A DNA stretch of 64,000 nucleotides, taken from the NCBI GenBank assembly GCA_009787835.1, contig WQSN01000001.1, positions 1 through 64,000 on the forward strand, in the 5' to 3' direction. Position numbers and translations under genes: made by a program. Below the pieces are notes generated by a model, which was not told where the DNA came from, searched no databases, and saw only the letters and a list, made by a program, of their open reading frames with translations. The stretch is from Treponema sp. Lineage in GTDB: Bacteria; Spirochaetota; Spirochaetia; Treponematales; Breznakiellaceae. Below, in pieces: positions 45,881 to 54,744 of the stretch (its first letter is position 1; each line of letters opens with the position of its first letter).

Positions 45881-46975
45881 ATGAAAAATTTTGTGCAATA
45901 TTTATTACTGTTTCTGTTGGTAATCACGGCCCTAACGCCATGTTTTACACAGCAGTACTACAGCGGAGACGGCGGAAGAAACATTAGGCTTGCAATTTAT
46001 GAACCTCAGCCGCAGGGGAATGTATCGGGGGATCAGTTAACATATATCCAGAGCATGTTAAATAATAATTTTAACAGATTTTCTGCGATTAGATTAATTG
46101 ATCAGCAATATCTTGAAAGAATAATAGCTGAACAGGATGCCGCATCCAGCGGCAGATTTAGTGATGAGGATTATATCAGAATTGGAGCTCTGGTAAACGC
46201 CCAATATATGCTTTTCGGCACAATACAAAGCCTTTCCGCAGACCGTTACAGGCTGCATCTGTCCATAACAGAATCTAATGAAGGATTACGTGTTGCCACC
46301 TTCATGAAAGACGGCAGCATCACTTCATTGGTATACGAAGCGACAGATGAACTGCTTAAGGGACTGGGAGTTATCCTTACCGCAGAAGGCAGGAATGAAC
46401 TGCAAAGGCAGCAAAAAGCGGCAGTGCAGGCTGAACAAAGAATGGCAAGAGATACGGCCAGAAATGAAAGAGCCAGTAAAACCGGAAGCGCTTTCGATGC
46501 AGCAAAGGAACAAAGGATTGATCATGCGCACAGATCATTTCTGGGCACAAATGTTTTCTTTAAATTTGAACCCGGTGAAATTTACGGCGGCGGTTTAGAA
46601 GTTGAGGCTTTCGTTCCAATATTTCCGTTTATAACGCTTGGGGTTTCAGCTAACATTGGCCTCATGTTTCCGGATGATTACAAAATCGGCGATGGAGATT
46701 TTTTTTCATGGTCAGTCTCCCCTGTAGCCGGCATTATTTGGCCTGCTAACCAGAGTATAAAAATATTTTCAGATGTATTATTTGATTTTGGCAACTTTGG
46801 CGCGTTAAACGGGATATTCGCCGAATGGTTTACCCTGTCTTATGATATTGGCATTCAGTTTCATATTCCAAACAAAAATTATGTTTTAGGCATGAAATAC
46901 CGTGGATCTTTTTATGATGAAAAGCATTACACAAGCACGTTTGTTCTGGGCGTATCCTTATGGTGGGGGAATTAA
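45881..46975 (+). CDS. Exported CsgG/LpoB-like domain plus C-terminal beta-barrel-like protein
   Basis: The 364-residue protein has an N-terminal signal peptide (hydrophobic to ~20, ending near PCFTQQ). Residues ~33-155 are like the CsgG/LpoB-type fold (RNIRLAIYEP, QSMLNNNFNRFSAIRLIDQQYLERI, ALVNAQYMLFGTI). An Ala/Glu/Arg-rich coiled stretch follows (~165-205). The last 150 residues alternate aromatic and polar strands ending in LWWGN, the look of an outer-membrane barrel. It is probably an envelope protein; no catalytic residues are visible. It is the first gene of an operon with scpA, scpB, rluB and cmk-rpsA. Close relatives occur in treponemes as conserved hypotheticals, by recollection. 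Confidence 0.65.
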   Translation: MKNFVQYLLLFLLVITALTPCFTQQYYSGDGGRNIRLAIYEPQPQGNVSGDQLTYIQSMLNNNFNRFSAIRLIDQQYLERIIAEQDAASSGRFSDEDYIRIGALVNAQYMLFGTIQSLSADRYRLHLSITESNEGLRVATFMKDGSITSLVYEATDELLKGLGVILTAEGRNELQRQQKAAVQAEQRMARDTARNERASKTGSAFDAAKEQRIDHAHRSFLGTNVFFKFEPGEIYGGGLEVEAFVPIFPFITLGVSANIGLMFPDDYKIGDGDFFSWSVSPVAGIIWPANQSIKIFSDVLFDFGNFGALNGIFAEWFTLSYDIGIQFHIPNKNYVLGMKYRGSFYDEKHYTSTFVLGVSLWWGN

Positions 46976-46992
46976 CAAGGCCGGTGTCTTTT

Positions 46993-47715
46993 ATGGAATC
47001 TAAATCCTACGCGGCGGCGCACAGTTTCAAGCTAAGTGAATTTGAAGGTCCGCTGGATCTTCTTCTCTACATGATAAAAAAAAATGAAATAAACATTTAT
47101 GATATTCCTATTGCCCAGATCACCGAACAGTACATTGAGTACCTCAGTCAGGCGGAAATTCTGGATCTGGAAGATATTACAGGTTTCCAGTCGATGGCGG
47201 CAACCTTGCTTTATATTAAAAGCCGCACTTTGCTGCCTGTAGAAATGGAAGACACGGATGAAGATCCCAGAGCGGAACTTGTCGAACGGCTGATCGAATA
47301 TCAGAAATATAAAAAACTTTCCGAGCTGATGGAAGAAAAAGAAAAAGAAAATGAATGGGTAATCGAACGGCGCAGGCTTCAGCATAATTTACCATTTACT
47401 GATGACGATATTTGGGAGAAGGTCGATATATGGGACCTGTTAAAAACATTTTCATCCTTAACCATAAATTTACCGGCAGAGCGGATAATCGATCTCTATG
47501 AAGAAGTCAGCGTAAATGAAAAAACCACTTTGCTTATGGAATTTCTTGAAAACAGGGGTGAATGCAGATTTACAGAACTTATAACCCACCCGGGATCACT
47601 TGATGTTGTCTGCGCTTTTCTTGCTGTCCTTGAAGCGGCTAAACTGCGCATGATTATCATCTTTCAAAACCGTCTCTTTGGTGATATTCTTATACGACCA
47701 AGTGAAAGCGGCTAG
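46993..47715 (+). CDS. scpA: Segregation and condensation protein A
   Basis: About 240 residues. The kleisin ScpA signature FKLSEFEGPLDLLLYMIKK lies at the N-terminus, followed by DIPIAQITEQYIEYL and the AATLLYIKSRTLLP block, with a winged-helix C-terminus. It bridges SMC heads with ScpB in chromosome condensation. ATG 46993 was chosen; an upstream in-frame ATG at 46960 would overlap the previous gene by 16 bases. It is followed 72 bases later by scpB. Confidence 0.93.
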   Translation: MESKSYAAAHSFKLSEFEGPLDLLLYMIKKNEINIYDIPIAQITEQYIEYLSQAEILDLEDITGFQSMAATLLYIKSRTLLPVEMEDTDEDPRAELVERLIEYQKYKKLSELMEEKEKENEWVIERRRLQHNLPFTDDDIWEKVDIWDLLKTFSSLTINLPAERIIDLYEEVSVNEKTTLLMEFLENRGECRFTELITHPGSLDVVCAFLAVLEAAKLRMIIIFQNRLFGDILIRPSESG

Positions 47716-47722
47716 TGACTCC

Positions 47723-47749
47723 TGTACTTACAGCGAAGCTTCCAGTACA
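47723..47749. repeat. Dispersed palindromic repeat, copy A
   Basis: This 27-base element has 6-bp inverted ends (TGTACT/AGTACA) and lies between scpA and scpB. A second copy, inverted and 23 of 27 bases identical by eye, sits inside the radical SAM gene at 55365-55391. Confidence 0.6.
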
Positions 47750-47787
47750 ATTACTGACTGCGCCACTATCCATATAGGGAGTATTTT

Positions 47788-48339
47788 GTGACAGAAAATC
47801 TTGAAAAAGAAACAGCGCTTGTTGAAGCGGTTCTCTATCTAGAATCGGACCCAATAGACCAAGGCGGTATCGCAAAGAAAAGCGGTCTGTCAAAAGAAAT
47901 AGTTAAACTCGCGCTGGATAATCTGGGCGAACGGTATGCGTCAGCCGCGGATTGCGGCATTGAGCTGTCTCAAATAGGCGGCGGGATTATGATTACCGCC
48001 AAACGCGTGTATTGGGAAAATTTAAAAGAATACTACGGTAAAAAGAGCGAAGGGAAAATTTCACGCGCGGCAATGGAAACGCTCGCGATTGTCGCATACT
48101 CGCAGCCAATTACCCGCGCGGAAATTGAAAAAATCCGCGGAGTATCTGCGGATAATATGATACGCCTGCTCCTTGAAAAGAAACTAATACATGAAGCGGG
48201 GAAAAAAGACATTCCCGGCAGACCTGTTATGTACGGCACCACTAAAGATTTTCTGAAACTTTTCCGACTTAATTCCATCGCCGATCTGCCAAAATTGAGT
48301 GAAGGCGATATAGAAAAATTTGAATTGGAGGGTGAATAG
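47788..48339 (+). CDS. scpB: Segregation and condensation protein B
   Basis: The 183-residue protein is of the double winged-helix type. Motifs are EAVLYLESDPID near the N-terminus, ISRAAMETLAIVAYSQPITRAEIEKIRG in the middle and GRPVMYGTTKDFLKLFRL near the end, all typical of ScpB, the dimeric partner of ScpA in the SMC complex. It starts at GTG with AGGGAG six bases upstream. It overlaps or abuts rluB. Confidence 0.95.
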   Translation: MTENLEKETALVEAVLYLESDPIDQGGIAKKSGLSKEIVKLALDNLGERYASAADCGIELSQIGGGIMITAKRVYWENLKEYYGKKSEGKISRAAMETLAIVAYSQPITRAEIEKIRGVSADNMIRLLLEKKLIHEAGKKDIPGRPVMYGTTKDFLKLFRLNSIADLPKLSEGDIEKFELEGE

Positions 48340-49072
48340 TATTAGGCTGCAGGTTTATCTATCCCATGCCGGAGTTGCCTCAAGAAGGGCGGCAGAAGAA
48401 ATAATAGCCCATGGCAGGGTTTCAGTAAACGGAATAACAATTACCACAGCAGGGTATAAAGTAGAGGAGAACGACGCAGTCCTTCTTGACGGAGAACCTG
48501 TTCAGACAGAAAATCGATTGCTTTATTTGGCGCTGAATAAACCTGAAGGTTATATTTGCAGTTCAAGCGATCCGCAGGGACGCCCCCTTGCGCTTAGCCT
48601 TCTCCCAAAAACAACTGAACGGCTGTATAATGTAGGCAGACTTGATTTTTTATCATGCGGTCTCATTTTCTTTACCAATGACGGAAAATTCGCTTCCCGT
48701 TTAGGGCATCCGTCATGCGGATTGGAAAAAGAATATTTGGTAGAAGCGGCAGGTCCCATTCCGGATATCGCTGTTGAAGCTTTTAACAAGGGGATTACAA
48801 TCGAAGATATTCATTACAGGGCTAAATCCGCTGAAAGAACCGGCCGCAAAAGCATTCGAATTGTTTTGATTGAGGGTAAAAACCGTGAAATACGCCGTGT
48901 TTTTTCCCATTTTCATCTGCATGCGGTAAAGCTGTGCAGGGTTCGAATCGGCCCTGTTATTCTTGGAGATATGGCACAGGGAGCATCACGCCATTTAACC
49001 GATAGAGAACTTGATTCATTGAAAAACGGTGAAACTGGAATGAGAACCTGGAATTGGAGAAATTTATGGTAA
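48332..49072 (+). CDS. rluB: Pseudouridine synthase RluB/RsuA family
   Basis: About 246 residues. An N-terminal S4 RNA-binding domain (RLQVYLSHAGVASRRAAEEII) is followed by the pseudouridine synthase domain with catalytic Asp in GRLDFLSCGLIFFTNDG and LIEGKNREIRRVFSHF. It modifies 23S (RluB-type) or 16S rRNA; the gene order scpA-scpB-rluB favours RluB. The start is unclear: GTG 48332 lies inside the GGAGG ribosome site, TTG 48320 is far inside scpB, and ATT 48341 has ideal spacing and gives the family's usual N-terminus. The 3' end overlaps cmk-rpsA by 7 bases. Confidence 0.88.
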   Translation: MNSIRLQVYLSHAGVASRRAAEEIIAHGRVSVNGITITTAGYKVEENDAVLLDGEPVQTENRLLYLALNKPEGYICSSSDPQGRPLALSLLPKTTERLYNVGRLDFLSCGLIFFTNDGKFASRLGHPSCGLEKEYLVEAAGPIPDIAVEAFNKGITIEDIHYRAKSAERTGRKSIRIVLIEGKNREIRRVFSHFHLHAVKLCRVRIGPVILGDMAQGASRHLTDRELDSLKNGETGMRTWNWRNLW

Positions 49073-51513
49073 TAGCGATTGACGGTCCCGCCGGATCCGG
49101 GAAAAGCACCATTGCTAAACTGCTCGCGGAAAAATTAAAAGATGAAAAAGGAACTGGGTTTACATACATAAACTCCGGAAAACTGTATCGTGCGATTACC
49201 TACGGATGTTTACAGGTTAAAATAGACACACAGGATAGTGAAAAAGTAATAAATTATGCTAAGAATATAAATATTTTTTATCAAAAAGACCAGGTTTTTC
49301 TTGATGGAGTAAATGTCACAGAACACCTGCATACAGACGAAATAGACAAATATTCATCACCGCTTTCTGCCATTGTTCCGGTCAGACATATTGTTAATGA
49401 CCTAATACGTTCACTCGCGCAGGGGCGCAATATAGTGGTAGAGGGCAGGGACATGACCACTGTTGTTTTTCCTGATACACCGTACCGTTTTTATCTTGAC
49501 GCTTCGGCCGATTCCAGGGCTTTACGGCGTTTTACCCAGGGAACATCCAATCTTGGACTGGAAGAAATAAAAAAAGCTATTATGGAACGCGATGAAATCG
49601 ACAAAAATAAAACAGAGGGAAGTTTAAAAATCACAAAAGGAGTTCAATATTTAGATACATCGGGCTTGACGATTATCCAAGTTTATGAGACATTGAAAGA
49701 GGAGATTAAGACTAATACTAAGAGGACAAAAAAGAAAATGGCAGAGAGGGAAGTGCGCACGGACACAAGTCCGACGGACACTAGTCCGGTAAAAGATGAC
49801 GAGAACATTCAAACTCAATTACAGGAAGAATACCTAAAATCAATCGAACAGCTTGAAGAAGGTCAGCTTGTCGAAGGTAAGGTTATTCAGGTTACTCCGG
49901 AACAGGTATTTATCGATGTTGGTTATAAATCGGAAGGCAAAATTTCAATAGCGGAATTTACCGATATTCCAAAAGTCGGTGATGTTGTGCCGGTAATCCT
50001 CATCGCGAAGGAAAACAAACACGGCGAAGTAATTGTTTCCAAGCAGAAAGCGGACGCTAAGATTTTCTGGAAAAATCTCAGACAGGCTCATCAGGAGCAT
50101 CAGCCAATTGAAGGAACTGTTGAAAAACAGGTAAAAGGCGGATTTGATGTTAATCTTGGCGCAGGCGTTCACGCATTTCTTCCCGTAAGTCAGTCTGATA
50201 TTCAAAAAATTGAAAAACCCGAAAAAATTCTTAACATGAAAATACGCGCTTATGTGGAACGTCTTTACTCCGACGGAAAAATTAATATTGTAGTAAACAG
50301 GCGAAAGTGCATGGAAGAAGAACTTGAACGCAAGCGCAATGACTTCTTTGAAAACACTCCTGTCGGATCTGATATTACAGGCATTGTAAAAAGTTTTACA
50401 TCATTCGGCGCGTTTATCGATCTTGGCGGATTCGACGGATTACTGCACATAAATGACATGAGCTGGGGCCATGTTACCCGCCCGAAAGATTTTGTAAAAA
50501 AAGGCCAGGAAATCGGTCTGAAAGTTATCCGTATAGATCGCCAGGAAAAACGGATTAACCTTTCGCTTAAACATTATTCAGATGATCCCTGGATTCATTT
50601 TGAAGAAAAATACCATGTCAATGACATTGTAAAGGGAAAAGTCACAAAACTTACCGATTTTGGAGCGTTCATCGAACTTGAAGAGGGTATCGAAGGACTT
50701 GCCCATATTTCTGAATTTTCCTGGGTAAAGAAAATTCACAAACCTCAGGATCAGTTAAAACCCGGCGATGTTGTTGAATGCATGATCCTGGGTTATGATC
50801 TCCAGGCAGGAAGAGTGTCTCTGGGACTGAAACAGGTGCATGATAATCCATGGGAAACCATCGAAGAAAAATACCAGGTAGGTTCAAGGATAAAACGTAA
50901 GGTAGTAAAAATTACCAATGCCGGCGCTTTTATTGAACTGGAAGAAGGCATAGACGGTTTCCTGCATGTTGACGATATGTCCTGGACCAAAAAGGGAAAA
51001 AATTCCGGAAACGATCTTTCAACCGGACAGGAAATAGAAGTAATGGTAATTTCTGTTGACGCCGGAAACAGGAATATCAAGCTTGGTATTAAACAGTTAT
51101 CAGAAGATCCATGGAAGAATTTCTGCGAAAACTACAGAAGCGGCTCTCCGGTAGAGGGAGAGGTTGCGTCTGTTACGGATTTCGGTATTTTCCTCCGCGT
51201 TCCCGGCGGCATTGAAGGACTAATCCATAAAACCAATCTTGTTGAAAACCGTGATGAAGATCCGGAAGAAGCGCTGAAAAAATTCAAGGTTGGCGATAAG
51301 GTAAAGGCGATTGTGCTTGAAATTCAAAGCGACAAACAAAAAGTCGCTTTTTCCATTCGTGATTATCAGAAGAAGGTGCAAAGAGAAGAAATATCCCGTT
51401 ATATGACAGGATACGATAACGAAGGATCTTCAGATTCCACCTATACTCTGGGTTCTGTCCTCAAATCCAAAAATACACAATCAGGTGATTCTGAGGATAA
51501 TAAAAAAACCTAG
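49066..51513 (+). CDS. cmk-rpsA: Cytidylate kinase fused to ribosomal protein S1
   Basis: 815 residues. Residues 1-~220 are cytidylate kinase (P-loop DGPAGSGKST at 6-15, YINSGKLYR, VEGRDMTTVVFPD, DASADSRALRR), which phosphorylates CMP/dCMP. A short charged linker with palindrome-encoded TDTSP repeats (~229-241) leads to six S1 RNA-binding repeats ending near 780, of which the third to fifth are the most regular (GAFID/GAFIEL...GLLH/GLAH). S1 helps the 30S subunit bind mRNA. The fusion is known in treponemes. ATG 49066 follows GGAGA; a TTG 12 bases upstream is less likely. An in-frame ATG at 49738 with AGAGGA upstream could also make free S1. Confidence 0.95.
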   Translation: MVIAIDGPAGSGKSTIAKLLAEKLKDEKGTGFTYINSGKLYRAITYGCLQVKIDTQDSEKVINYAKNINIFYQKDQVFLDGVNVTEHLHTDEIDKYSSPLSAIVPVRHIVNDLIRSLAQGRNIVVEGRDMTTVVFPDTPYRFYLDASADSRALRRFTQGTSNLGLEEIKKAIMERDEIDKNKTEGSLKITKGVQYLDTSGLTIIQVYETLKEEIKTNTKRTKKKMAEREVRTDTSPTDTSPVKDDENIQTQLQEEYLKSIEQLEEGQLVEGKVIQVTPEQVFIDVGYKSEGKISIAEFTDIPKVGDVVPVILIAKENKHGEVIVSKQKADAKIFWKNLRQAHQEHQPIEGTVEKQVKGGFDVNLGAGVHAFLPVSQSDIQKIEKPEKILNMKIRAYVERLYSDGKINIVVNRRKCMEEELERKRNDFFENTPVGSDITGIVKSFTSFGAFIDLGGFDGLLHINDMSWGHVTRPKDFVKKGQEIGLKVIRIDRQEKRINLSLKHYSDDPWIHFEEKYHVNDIVKGKVTKLTDFGAFIELEEGIEGLAHISEFSWVKKIHKPQDQLKPGDVVECMILGYDLQAGRVSLGLKQVHDNPWETIEEKYQVGSRIKRKVVKITNAGAFIELEEGIDGFLHVDDMSWTKKGKNSGNDLSTGQEIEVMVISVDAGNRNIKLGIKQLSEDPWKNFCENYRSGSPVEGEVASVTDFGIFLRVPGGIEGLIHKTNLVENRDEDPEEALKKFKVGDKVKAIVLEIQSDKQKVAFSIRDYQKKVQREEISRYMTGYDNEGSSDSTYTLGSVLKSKNTQSGDSEDNKKT
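49753..49788. repeat. Tandem small palindromes in the Cmk-S1 linker
   Basis: GTGCGCAC (49753-49760) is followed by CGGAC-ACAA-GTCCG (49760-49773) and CGGAC-ACTA-GTCCG (49775-49788). The last two are a 15-base direct repeat, each a 5-bp stem with a 4-base loop, and encode TDTSPTDTSP. Confidence 0.75.
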
Positions 51514-51524
51514 GCAGGAATCAC

Positions 51525-53039
51525 ATGCTGTCTAAGATTGATGTCACAAAATTTCATACTCTAATCGAGATTAATTCTCTGATAAATTCAAATTATGAAA
51601 GCGTTCATAATCTTCTTCTGCAAATTATGGAATCGGCTACAAAGCTCTCAGAAGCTGAAGCTTCATGTCTTATGCTGATGGATAAGGATAAACAGGAACT
51701 TTACTTTGAGGTTGCACTTGGTTCAAAGGCGACTGAAGTGAAAAAGTATACAGTGAAACTCGGAGAAGGGATTGCCGGCTGGGTTGCGCTGCATAATAAA
51801 TCGCTGATAATAAATGATCTGGCAAATGACAAACGCCATTTAAGCAATATCGGAGAAGAAATAAATTATAAATCAAAAACAATGATGGCAGTTCCCATGA
51901 GGATCAAGGATAAATGTATTGGCATTCTTGAAGTAATAAATAAAATTTCAGAACCTGGTTTTTCCCAGGAAGATCTTGAATGGCTTGAAATTTTCGCAAA
52001 TCAGGCGACTTTGGCAGTTGTAAACGCCAAACATATTGAAGAAGCTAACAGTGAAATTCAATTGCTGCAGAACCAGCTAAATACAGATCATGGGTATCAT
52101 ACAATAATTACAAAGAGCCCCGCAATTCTGGAAAAATTGGAGATGATTGAAAGGGTTGCAAAAACAGATTCTTCTGTTCTGCTTCTGGGGGAGAGCGGGG
52201 TAGGGAAGGAACTTTTCGCGGAGCAGATACACCTGCGCAGTAAACGCTCGAAAGCTACGTTTATCAGGGTAAACTGCGCCGCCTTGCCTGAAGGGCTTTT
52301 GGAAAGCGAGCTGTTCGGTCATGTAAAGGGAGCGTTTACAAACGCTGTTTCAAACAGGCAGGGACGTTTTGAAATGGCGGATAACGGCACAATCTTTCTG
52401 GATGAAATAGGCGATTTGCCTTTATCCCTGCAGGCTAAAATATTACGGGTTATTCAGGAAAGAAAATTTGAAAAGGTTGGTTCAGATTCAACAGTATCTG
52501 TAAATGTGCGCATAATTGCGGCGACAAATAAAGACCTTGAAGAGCAGGTGGAAAAAGGCCAGTTTAGAAGCGATTTATATTACAGGCTCAATGTGCTCCC
52601 GATCTATATTCCGCCGCTGCGCCAGCGTCTTGAAGATATTCCCGAGCTTGCGCATTTCTTTCTTGGTAACTTCATGCGTGAAACCAAAAAACAGTTCTCG
52701 GGTTTTTCCCAGGATGCGCTTCAGGTAATGCTGTCTTATTCCTGGCCTGGCAATGTCCGCGAACTTCAGAATTGCATTGAACGCGCCTGCGTTATCGGCA
52801 AGAACAAATGGATTGGACCCGAAGATCTGTTCCTGAAATCCGGAGAAATGCAGGAAGAGGAAGCCATGGATCGAAATCTGAAAATAGCCATAAATGTTTT
52901 TAAAGGCAGTTTTATTCGCAAGGTGCTTGAAGAAAATGACTGGAATCAGACAGAGGCAGCCAGGGCACTTGCCATACAGCGCACTTATTTGTCAAGATTA
53001 GTAAAAGAATTAAATATAATAAATCCAAAGGAGCAATAA
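51525..53039 (+). CDS. GAF-domain sigma-54-type transcriptional activator
   Basis: 504 residues. The N-terminal GAF sensor domain (~25-170, with GEGIAGWVA) precedes an AAA+ central domain with Walker A GESGVGKE (222-229), the sigma-54 contact loop GAFTNA (269-274, a common variant of GAFTGA), Walker B DNGTIFLDEIG and WPGNVRELQN. A Fis-type helix-turn-helix closes the protein (NQTEAARALAIQRTYLSRLVKEL). It would use ATP to activate sigma-54 RNA polymerase in response to a small ligand bound by GAF. It lies 11 bases after cmk-rpsA and overlaps the TPR gene by one base. Target genes are not indicated in the window. Confidence 0.9.
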   Translation: MLSKIDVTKFHTLIEINSLINSNYESVHNLLLQIMESATKLSEAEASCLMLMDKDKQELYFEVALGSKATEVKKYTVKLGEGIAGWVALHNKSLIINDLANDKRHLSNIGEEINYKSKTMMAVPMRIKDKCIGILEVINKISEPGFSQEDLEWLEIFANQATLAVVNAKHIEEANSEIQLLQNQLNTDHGYHTIITKSPAILEKLEMIERVAKTDSSVLLLGESGVGKELFAEQIHLRSKRSKATFIRVNCAALPEGLLESELFGHVKGAFTNAVSNRQGRFEMADNGTIFLDEIGDLPLSLQAKILRVIQERKFEKVGSDSTVSVNVRIIAATNKDLEEQVEKGQFRSDLYYRLNVLPIYIPPLRQRLEDIPELAHFFLGNFMRETKKQFSGFSQDALQVMLSYSWPGNVRELQNCIERACVIGKNKWIGPEDLFLKSGEMQEEEAMDRNLKIAINVFKGSFIRKVLEENDWNQTEAARALAIQRTYLSRLVKELNIINPKEQ

Positions 53040-53749
53040 TGCAAAACAACGATACTTCCAGCGGAACTTCCCGCGGCGCACAATCAAATCAAAATGATAA
53101 ATTAACGGATAAGATAAACGATTTTGTTCAGAGAAACAGAAAGGGAATTTTAACAGCAGTAATTATCCTGGCGGTAGGTATCGCAGGAACAATCGCGTTC
53201 TTTTCCCTGAATGATTATTTCAACAGGAAAGCAATTGCGGATCTGGAAGAACTGGATAAAAGATTATCAGAACTAAAAACGGAAATTAATGAAGAGTCTG
53301 GAACAGGGGACGCAGAAGCACTTCTTGCGGACTTAAATGCATTTGCAAAAAATAAATCAGGTTTCGCAGGCGGTAAAGCATGGTCAAGCATCGCTCAGAT
53401 TCACACCGACAGGAAAGAGTGGGCGGAAGCTGAAAGCGCGTGGCGTAATGCCGCCAGGGCAGGCGCTAAAACCTATCTGGGACCTGTTGCATTATTCAAT
53501 GCGGCGGTTGCCGCGGAAGAGCAGGGAAAACTGGAAGAAGCCATTGAATTGTTGAGAAACTGCATTGCGCATAAATTTGATTTCCCTGCGGCTCCCCGCG
53601 CGCAATTTTCAATAGGCAGGATAAACGAAAGCCTTAACAATATTCCCGCCGCGATTGAAGCATACCGCGCTGTAATGATTAACTGGTCACATATCACTGT
53701 ATGGTCTAATCTGGCGCAAAGCCGCATCACGGCTCTTGAGATTAGATGA
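53039..53749 (+). CDS. Membrane-anchored TPR protein
   Basis: The 236-residue protein has a polar N-terminus (~38 residues), one transmembrane helix (~39-57), a short coiled segment and three to four TPR-like repeats (GKAWSSIAQIHTDRKEWAEAESAW, ALFNAAVAAEEQGKLEEAIELL, AQFSIGRINESLNNIPAAIEAY). The layout resembles YfgM/BamD-like envelope scaffold proteins. Its ATG overlaps the previous stop by one base after AAGGAG, and its own stop overlaps the lipoprotein start by ATGA. A role in envelope assembly is possible but not shown. Confidence 0.8.
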   Translation: MQNNDTSSGTSRGAQSNQNDKLTDKINDFVQRNRKGILTAVIILAVGIAGTIAFFSLNDYFNRKAIADLEELDKRLSELKTEINEESGTGDAEALLADLNAFAKNKSGFAGGKAWSSIAQIHTDRKEWAEAESAWRNAARAGAKTYLGPVALFNAAVAAEEQGKLEEAIELLRNCIAHKFDFPAAPRAQFSIGRINESLNNIPAAIEAYRAVMINWSHITVWSNLAQSRITALEIR

Positions 53750-54549
53750 AAAAAATAAAAAAGCGGCATAAAAAAGAGCGGATTTTCCGGACGACATTTT
53801 TTTTAACAGCAGCTTTTTTATTAATATTTTTTTCATGCGGCATTGACGAATATTATTATCTTGAACAGGTTGATGAGAGAAATATCACAGTAACAATGGG
53901 CAATATTGTGGAAATTATTGTTCCTCCAGTGAATACAGGAAGGTTTTATTATTTCTCCAATTACAGTATTTTATACAGAATATACATAAGCGGTAATCAT
54001 ATACCGAGTGTAGATATAATGAATAATCTATCTGTTATCAGCCCGGATCTGACAAGTGATTATAACAGATTTTTATATATTACCGACCCCACATCTTCAT
54101 CGCTTCCTTCAGCAAGCACTTTTCGCGATTATTTTGAACTGGAATTTGAACTGCTTCCTGAAGCTGGAATAGACATCAGTAATACCGTTTTATCTGAAAG
54201 AGGCGGAAAACTGGAAATCACATTTCCGGAGATTGATTATGAATATCCTGCAACAGTCTATAATGATCATGAAGTCCGTCTGCGCAGGTCTTACAGGCCC
54301 AGCGGTTTACTTATTAATCCAAAACCGCAGGACGATCCCTATTTTCGCAATACGCCTGAATTAAATGATTTTATTAATGCAATAAGCGACAGTAATGCAG
54401 ATGTTATTGTGCGTGAAGGCCTGTCAGAGCATTATGCCTATATTTCTATGTATATTGTCTCCATGGGAATTGATTCGAATTTTTCCCAAATATACAGTAA
54501 ACCTACACATATTGGCGTTTTCAAACTGCCTGACGCGCCGGATTATTAG
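53746..54549 (+). CDS. Predicted lipoprotein of unknown function
   Basis: The 267-residue protein has a strongly basic start (KKIKKRHKKER), a hydrophobic stretch and a lipobox-like LIFFSC with Cys31, typical of the relaxed spirochaetal lipobox. The rest is Tyr-, Ser- and Asn-rich with predicted beta strands and no motif I recognise. It is coupled to the TPR gene (ATGA), so both may be parts of one envelope assembly. It is the last gene of the long plus-strand operon, and two tandem hairpins follow it. Confidence 0.75.
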   Translation: MKKIKKRHKKERIFRTTFFLTAAFLLIFFSCGIDEYYYLEQVDERNITVTMGNIVEIIVPPVNTGRFYYFSNYSILYRIYISGNHIPSVDIMNNLSVISPDLTSDYNRFLYITDPTSSSLPSASTFRDYFELEFELLPEAGIDISNTVLSERGGKLEITFPEIDYEYPATVYNDHEVRLRRSYRPSGLLINPKPQDDPYFRNTPELNDFINAISDSNADVIVREGLSEHYAYISMYIVSMGIDSNFSQIYSKPTHIGVFKLPDAPDY

Positions 54550-54648
54550 CGCTTTAGTTTTGTTTATGTCTATAATTAGAGTATTTATGGCGAGATTTTG
54601 TTTGTAGGTTTTACTAATCATAATGTTTATTCTGTCTACCAGGATTAC

Positions 54649-54700
54649 GAGCGGTTTTATCGCTCTACATTTCGCTTTGGCGGAATGTCGTAAACCGCCA
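54649..54700. repeat. Two tandem hairpins between convergent genes
   Basis: GAGCG-GTTTTAT-CGCTC (54649-54665) and TGGCGG-N11-CCGCCA (54678-54700). They sit in the 195-base gap between the lipoprotein gene and the radical SAM gene. T-runs are lacking, so they are not standard terminators, but they may act on both converging transcripts. Confidence 0.65.
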
Positions 54701-54744
54701 TATATTTACTTGATCATGTAAAGATATCAAATTAAATATATTAG

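Noticed and set aside
52329-52346. GAFTNA instead of GAFTGA as proof that the activator does not work with sigma-54
   Set aside because: The Asn variant is common among activators that keep the rest of the sigma-54 contact loop, so it does not settle the matter.
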